A stretch of 19,017 nt of DNA from Phil1 sp964546125 (GTDB lineage Bacteria > Bacillota > Clostridia > Christensenellales > CAG-138), in the NCBI GenBank assembly GCA_964546125.1, contig CAZJIS010000031.1, forward strand, positions 1 through 19,017, given 5' to 3'. The first letter of the stretch is position 1; every line of letters starts with the position of its first letter. Below are positions 17,062 through 19,017 of this stretch, piece after piece. Below the pieces are notes generated by a model. The model did not search any database. It was given only the letters and a program-made list of their open reading frames with translations, and had not been told where the DNA came from. Both the position numbers and the translations under genes were made by a program.

Positions 17062-17943
17062 TTGGAAGGGTTGATCCTCAAAGGCGTGGGCGGCTTTTAT
17101 ACGGTGATGGACGCGCAGGGCGAAACCTATGTTTGCCACGCGCGCGGGCGCTTCCGCCTCGAGGGGACGACGCCCGTCGCGGGGGACAGGGTGACATTCA
17201 CCTATGGCGGCAAGGCCTTTGAAAATCGGATCGTGTCGATATTGCCCCGAAAAAACCTGCTTACACGCCCGCCTGTCGCAAACCTCGATAAGCTCATCGC
17301 CGTTTTTGCCCTCTCTACGCCAAAGCCCGACCTGCTGCTTCTTGATAAGCTGCTGATCGAATGTGAAATCAAGGGCGTCAAGCCGGTCGTCGTATTCAAC
17401 AAGGCAGACGATGCGGATGCTTCTATCGCCCTTGCCCTGCGCGCGCAGTATGAAGCGACGGGCTACCGCCTGATTGTTGCCTCCGCGCATACAGGCGACG
17501 GGCTCGATGAGATCCGCGCCGAGATTGCGGGCGCGGTGTGCTGCTTTGCGGGGCAGTCGGCGGTGGGCAAATCCTCGCTTCTCAACGCCATCGTGCCGGA
17601 GCTCGCGCTTGAGATCGGCGGCCTATCGCGCAAAACAGAGCGCGGCCGCCACACGACGCGCGTAGCGGAGCTTTTTCCCGTGTGCGGCGGGGCGGTGGTG
17701 GATACGCCGGGCTTCAGCTTGCTTGACGCAGCGCAGATCGAGCCGGAAGAACTTTGGAAGAGCTACCCGGAAATGCGGGGATACGGCGGCGGCTGTCGCT
17801 TTCCGGCATGCATGCACATCACGGAGCCCGGCTGCGCCGTGAAGCCCCTGCTCGAAAGCGGCGCCATGAGCCGCGAACGTTACGAACGCTATAAATTGCT
17901 TGCACAGGAACAAATTGAAAAGAGGAAGCATAAATATGATTAA
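17062..17943 (+). CDS. rsgA: Ribosome small subunit-dependent GTPase RsgA
   Basis: Circularly permuted GTPase for late maturation of the 30S subunit. About 293 residues. An N-terminal OB fold (GFYTVMDAQGETYVCHARGRF, then TPVAGDRVTF) precedes GTPase motifs in permuted order: G4 NKAD, G5 SAHTGDG, G1 GQSAVGKSS (164-172), an RHTT-type switch (RGRHTTRV) and G3 DTPGFS. A C-terminal zinc motif has CRFPACMHITEPGC. The start is a TTG. GGAGGG at 17050-17055 favours TTG 17062 (6-nt spacing) over the adjacent TTG 17059 (3-nt spacing), although family alignment (M-x-E-G) would allow either. It begins about 13 nt after prkC, and its end overlaps rpe by 8 nt. Confidence 0.95.
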   Translation: MEGLILKGVGGFYTVMDAQGETYVCHARGRFRLEGTTPVAGDRVTFTYGGKAFENRIVSILPRKNLLTRPPVANLDKLIAVFALSTPKPDLLLLDKLLIECEIKGVKPVVVFNKADDADASIALALRAQYEATGYRLIVASAHTGDGLDEIRAEIAGAVCCFAGQSAVGKSSLLNAIVPELALEIGGLSRKTERGRHTTRVAELFPVCGGAVVDTPGFSLLDAAQIEPEELWKSYPEMRGYGGGCRFPACMHITEPGCAVKPLLESGAMSRERYERYKLLAQEQIEKRKHKYD

Positions 17944-18583
17944 AATCGCACCGTCCATGCTCTCGGCCGATTTTGCAGATATGGGGACGGATGTCGCGCG
18001 CGTCGAAAACTGGGGCGCGGATGTTGTCCATCTCGATGTGATGGACGGAACTTTTGTGCCGACGATCACCTTTGGCCCGGCGATGTGCGCCGCGCTTCGG
18101 AAGCGCACGCGCTTGCCGCTCGACGTCCACATTATGGTGGAGCATCCTGAAACCTACATTGAACCCTTCGCAAAGGCCGGGGCAGACTATCTCGTGTTCC
18201 ACGCCGAGGCGGATGTTCACGCGCACAGGACGCTCCAGCGCATCCGCGCGGCGGGCATGAAGGCGGGTGTGGCGCTCAACCCGGGAACGCCGGCCGCGGC
18301 GCTTGAGTATCTTCTTGGGCTTTGCGACCTGGTGCTCGTGATGAGCGTGAACCCCGGCGCGGGAGGACAGGTGTTTTTGCCTGAGGTGCTGCCAAAGCTC
18401 ACCTGGCTCCGCGAGCGGAAGATTGCGCGCGGCCTTTCCTTCGAGATTGAGATCGACGGCGGCATCAACGAGAAGACCGCACCCTTGGCGATCGCCGCGG
18501 GCGCGACGATGCTCGTTGCGGGATCGGCGGTGTTCGGCGCGGCGGACCCCACGGCCACCATCCGCGCCATCCGCGGTGAATGA
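17936..18583 (+). CDS. rpe: Ribulose-phosphate 3-epimerase
   Basis: Interconverts ribulose 5-phosphate and xylulose 5-phosphate in the pentose phosphate pathway. 215 residues, a single TIM barrel. Signatures: IAPSMLSADFADMG, VVHLDVMDGTFVP with H32 and catalytic/metal D34, DVHIMVEHPE, VALNPGTPAAALE, MSVNPGAGGQVF (the flexible lid loop) and EIDGGIN with the second catalytic Asp, D174, followed by phosphate-binding VAGSAVFG. ATG 17936 is used: AGAGGA lies at 17921-17926 and the family begins at this Met; an in-frame upstream ATG at 17900 would add 12 unconserved residues inside rsgA. The rsgA-rpe pairing is standard in Bacillota. No thiN or rpmB follows; an RNA gene cluster does. Confidence 0.97.
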   Translation: MIKIAPSMLSADFADMGTDVARVENWGADVVHLDVMDGTFVPTITFGPAMCAALRKRTRLPLDVHIMVEHPETYIEPFAKAGADYLVFHAEADVHAHRTLQRIRAAGMKAGVALNPGTPAAALEYLLGLCDLVLVMSVNPGAGGQVFLPEVLPKLTWLRERKIARGLSFEIEIDGGINEKTAPLAIAAGATMLVAGSAVFGAADPTATIRAIRGE

Positions 18584-18642
18584 AAAAATTTGCGCGAAAA
18601 ACCGCCTAAAATTCGGCCTTTTCGGCAAAGGATGCCTAAATG

Positions 18643-18663
18643 GATGCAAATTGGTGTTGCATC
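18643..18663 (+). repeat. 7-bp inverted repeat over the tRNA promoter
   Basis: GATGCAA (18643-18649) and TTGCATC (18657-18663) are perfect inverted copies separated by 7 nt. The right arm contains the -35 candidate of the promoter ahead of tRNA-Val. No T run follows on either strand, so it is not an obvious terminator. It could be an operator for a dimeric regulator or chance. Confidence 0.5.
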
Positions 18664-18684
18664 AAAACTAAAAATATGTATAAT
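18657..18684 (+). promoter_or_regulatory. Promoter for tRNA-Val / 6S RNA / tRNA-Gln
   Basis: Perfect -10 TATAAT at 18679-18684. The -35 candidate TTGCAT (18657-18662) keeps only the first three bases of TTGACA, with a 16-nt spacer. Transcription would start around 18691, about 12 nt before tRNA-Val. The AT-rich flank stands out from the GC-rich surroundings. It is the only convincing promoter in the 119-nt gap after rpe, and no clear rpe terminator was found there. Confidence 0.7.
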
Positions 18685-18702
18685 AGAACTTGCTCAACGA
18701 AT

Positions 18703-18779
18703 GGGGTTATAGCTCAGCTGGTCAGAGCGCTACGTTGACATCGTAGAGGTCGTTGGTTCGATCCCAACTAATCCCACCA
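18703..18779 (+). tRNA. tRNA-Val (anticodon GAC)
   Basis: Complete cloverleaf of 77 nt with encoded CCA. Acceptor GGGGTTA (18703-18709) pairs with TAATCCC (18769-18775) with one G-U. D stem GCTC/GAGC; anticodon stem CTACG/CGTAG with loop TTGACAT and anticodon GAC at 18737-18739, reading GUC and GUU; variable loop AGGTC; T stem GTTGG/CCAAC with loop TTCGATC. The discriminator A (18776) is followed by CCA. The 6S RNA begins immediately after. Confidence 0.97.
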
Positions 18780-18780
18780 G

Positions 18781-18949
18781 TAATCCTGTGGTGTACGTAA
18801 GCCTCCCCTATAAACCCACAGTTTAACGTCGGGAGCGCAAGTTGATCCATGTGGATGCCACCCGCTTGCCGGGTAAGCTGAAGCAGGCACAGCGCACCCA
18901 CCTGCCGAGAGGCGGGCGTTATATAGGGGGCTACGGCATCTTGGGATTA
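18781..18949 (+). ncRNA. ssrS: 6S RNA
   Basis: Global regulator that mimics an open promoter and binds housekeeping RNA polymerase holoenzyme. Called from the fold read by eye. A long interrupted closing stem runs from TAATCC (18781-18786) with GGATTA (18944-18949), through CGTA/TACG, up to GCCTCC paired with GGGGGC and TATA (18809-18812) with TATA (18922-18925). A large central bubble follows: AACCCACAGTTTAACGTC on the 5' side and, on the 3' side, a small hairpin CCTGCC-GAGA-GGCGGG (18901-18916), as known in 6S RNAs. The apical arm is closed by GGGAGCGC (18831-18838) with GCGCACCC (18892-18899). Size, about 169 nt, is normal. The ends are inferred from pairing. No promoter fits between it and tRNA-Val, so it is probably processed from a shared transcript. 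Confidence 0.87.
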
Positions 18950-18957
18950 TCATTTTT
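18931..18957 (+). terminator. Possible terminator at the 6S RNA 3' end
   Basis: The 3' strand of the 6S closing stem (ending GGGATTA, 18943-18949) is followed by TCATTTTT (18950-18957). A stem followed by a T run could stop part of transcription here. The terminal stem contains wobbles and a mismatch and tRNA-Gln begins only 6 nt later, so it may be leaky or not a terminator at all. Confidence 0.3.
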
Positions 18958-18963
18958 GAGCGG

Positions 18964-19017
18964 TGCGGAATTGTGTAATGGTAGCACCTACGACTCTGAC
19001 TCGTATTGTCTAGGTTC
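18964..19017 (+). tRNA. tRNA-Gln (anticodon CUG), 3' end cut off
   Basis: The first 54 nt of a tRNA. Acceptor 5' strand TGCGGAA (18964-18970) begins with U, usual for tRNA-Gln. D stem GTGT/GCAC with loop AATGGTA; anticodon stem TACGA/TCGTA with loop CTCTGAC and anticodon CTG at 18996-18998, reading CAG. The T stem starts CTAGG, then TTC, where the window ends. The 3' half and CCA lie outside. It has no promoter of its own in the 14 nt after the 6S RNA. Confidence 0.9.

Noticed and set aside
18735..18740. Perfect TTGACA inside tRNA-Val as a -35 for the 6S RNA
   Set aside because: It is the anticodon loop, which must spell TTGACAT for a Val GAC tRNA. No good -10 lies 16-18 nt downstream, and a -10 that could start 6S at 18781 would need a spacer near 28 nt.
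1..19017. CRISPR arrays, insertion sequences, prophage or toxin-antitoxin genes
   Set aside because: No spaced repeats, transposase, integrase or phage-like proteins were seen; the content is conserved housekeeping genes in standard order.

Overview
The window is a gene-dense, GC-rich stretch of bacterial chromosome with every recognisable gene on the + strand. It holds 15 protein genes (the first cut off by the left edge) and three RNA genes (the last cut off by the right edge). The order yicC-gmk-rpoZ-priA-def-fmt-rsmB-rlmN-stp-prkC-rsgA-rpe is the classic Bacillota (Firmicutes) housekeeping block. Strong AGGAGG-type ribosome sites, TGnTATAAT-type promoters, a PASTA-domain Ser/Thr kinase and a type-3 (archaeal/eukaryal-like) ProRS fit a high-GC member of class Clostridia. 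A Christensenellales-like lineage is only a guess.

Layout. 1-1200: 3' part of proS, then a weak terminator and a good promoter. 1330-6507: pcrA, ligA and an AIR-synthase/HypE-like gene, closely packed. 6518-8350: promoter, yicC, gmk, rpoZ and a clear intrinsic terminator. 8341-10659: promoter and priA. 10662-18583: promoter, then def-fmt-rsmB-rlmN-stp-prkC, in which five consecutive junctions are 4-nt ATGA overlaps, then rsgA and rpe. 18584-19017: a 119-nt gap with a promoter and a 7-bp inverted repeat, then tRNA-Val(GAC), a 6S RNA (ssrS) and tRNA-Gln(CUG), almost touching.

How the genes work together. pcrA, ligA and priA serve DNA repair and replication restart. gmk and rpoZ link guanine nucleotides to RNA polymerase. 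proS, def, fmt, rsmB, rlmN and rsgA serve aminoacylation, N-terminal formyl-Met handling, rRNA modification and small-subunit maturation. stp and prkC are an antagonistic phosphatase/kinase pair, and in Bacillus the kinase is reported to act on the RsgA homologue (CpgA). 6S RNA is a global regulator of housekeeping RNA polymerase.

The most unusual part is the right end. The 6S RNA begins one or two bases after the CCA of tRNA-Val and ends about 14 bases before tRNA-Gln, with no room for its own promoter, so it appears to sit inside a tRNA transcript and to be released by tRNA processing. Also notable is the absence of remA (normally between yicC and gmk) and coaBC (normally between rpoZ and priA). 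I saw no mobile element, CRISPR array or phage gene. No stretch over 300 bases lacks a gene.
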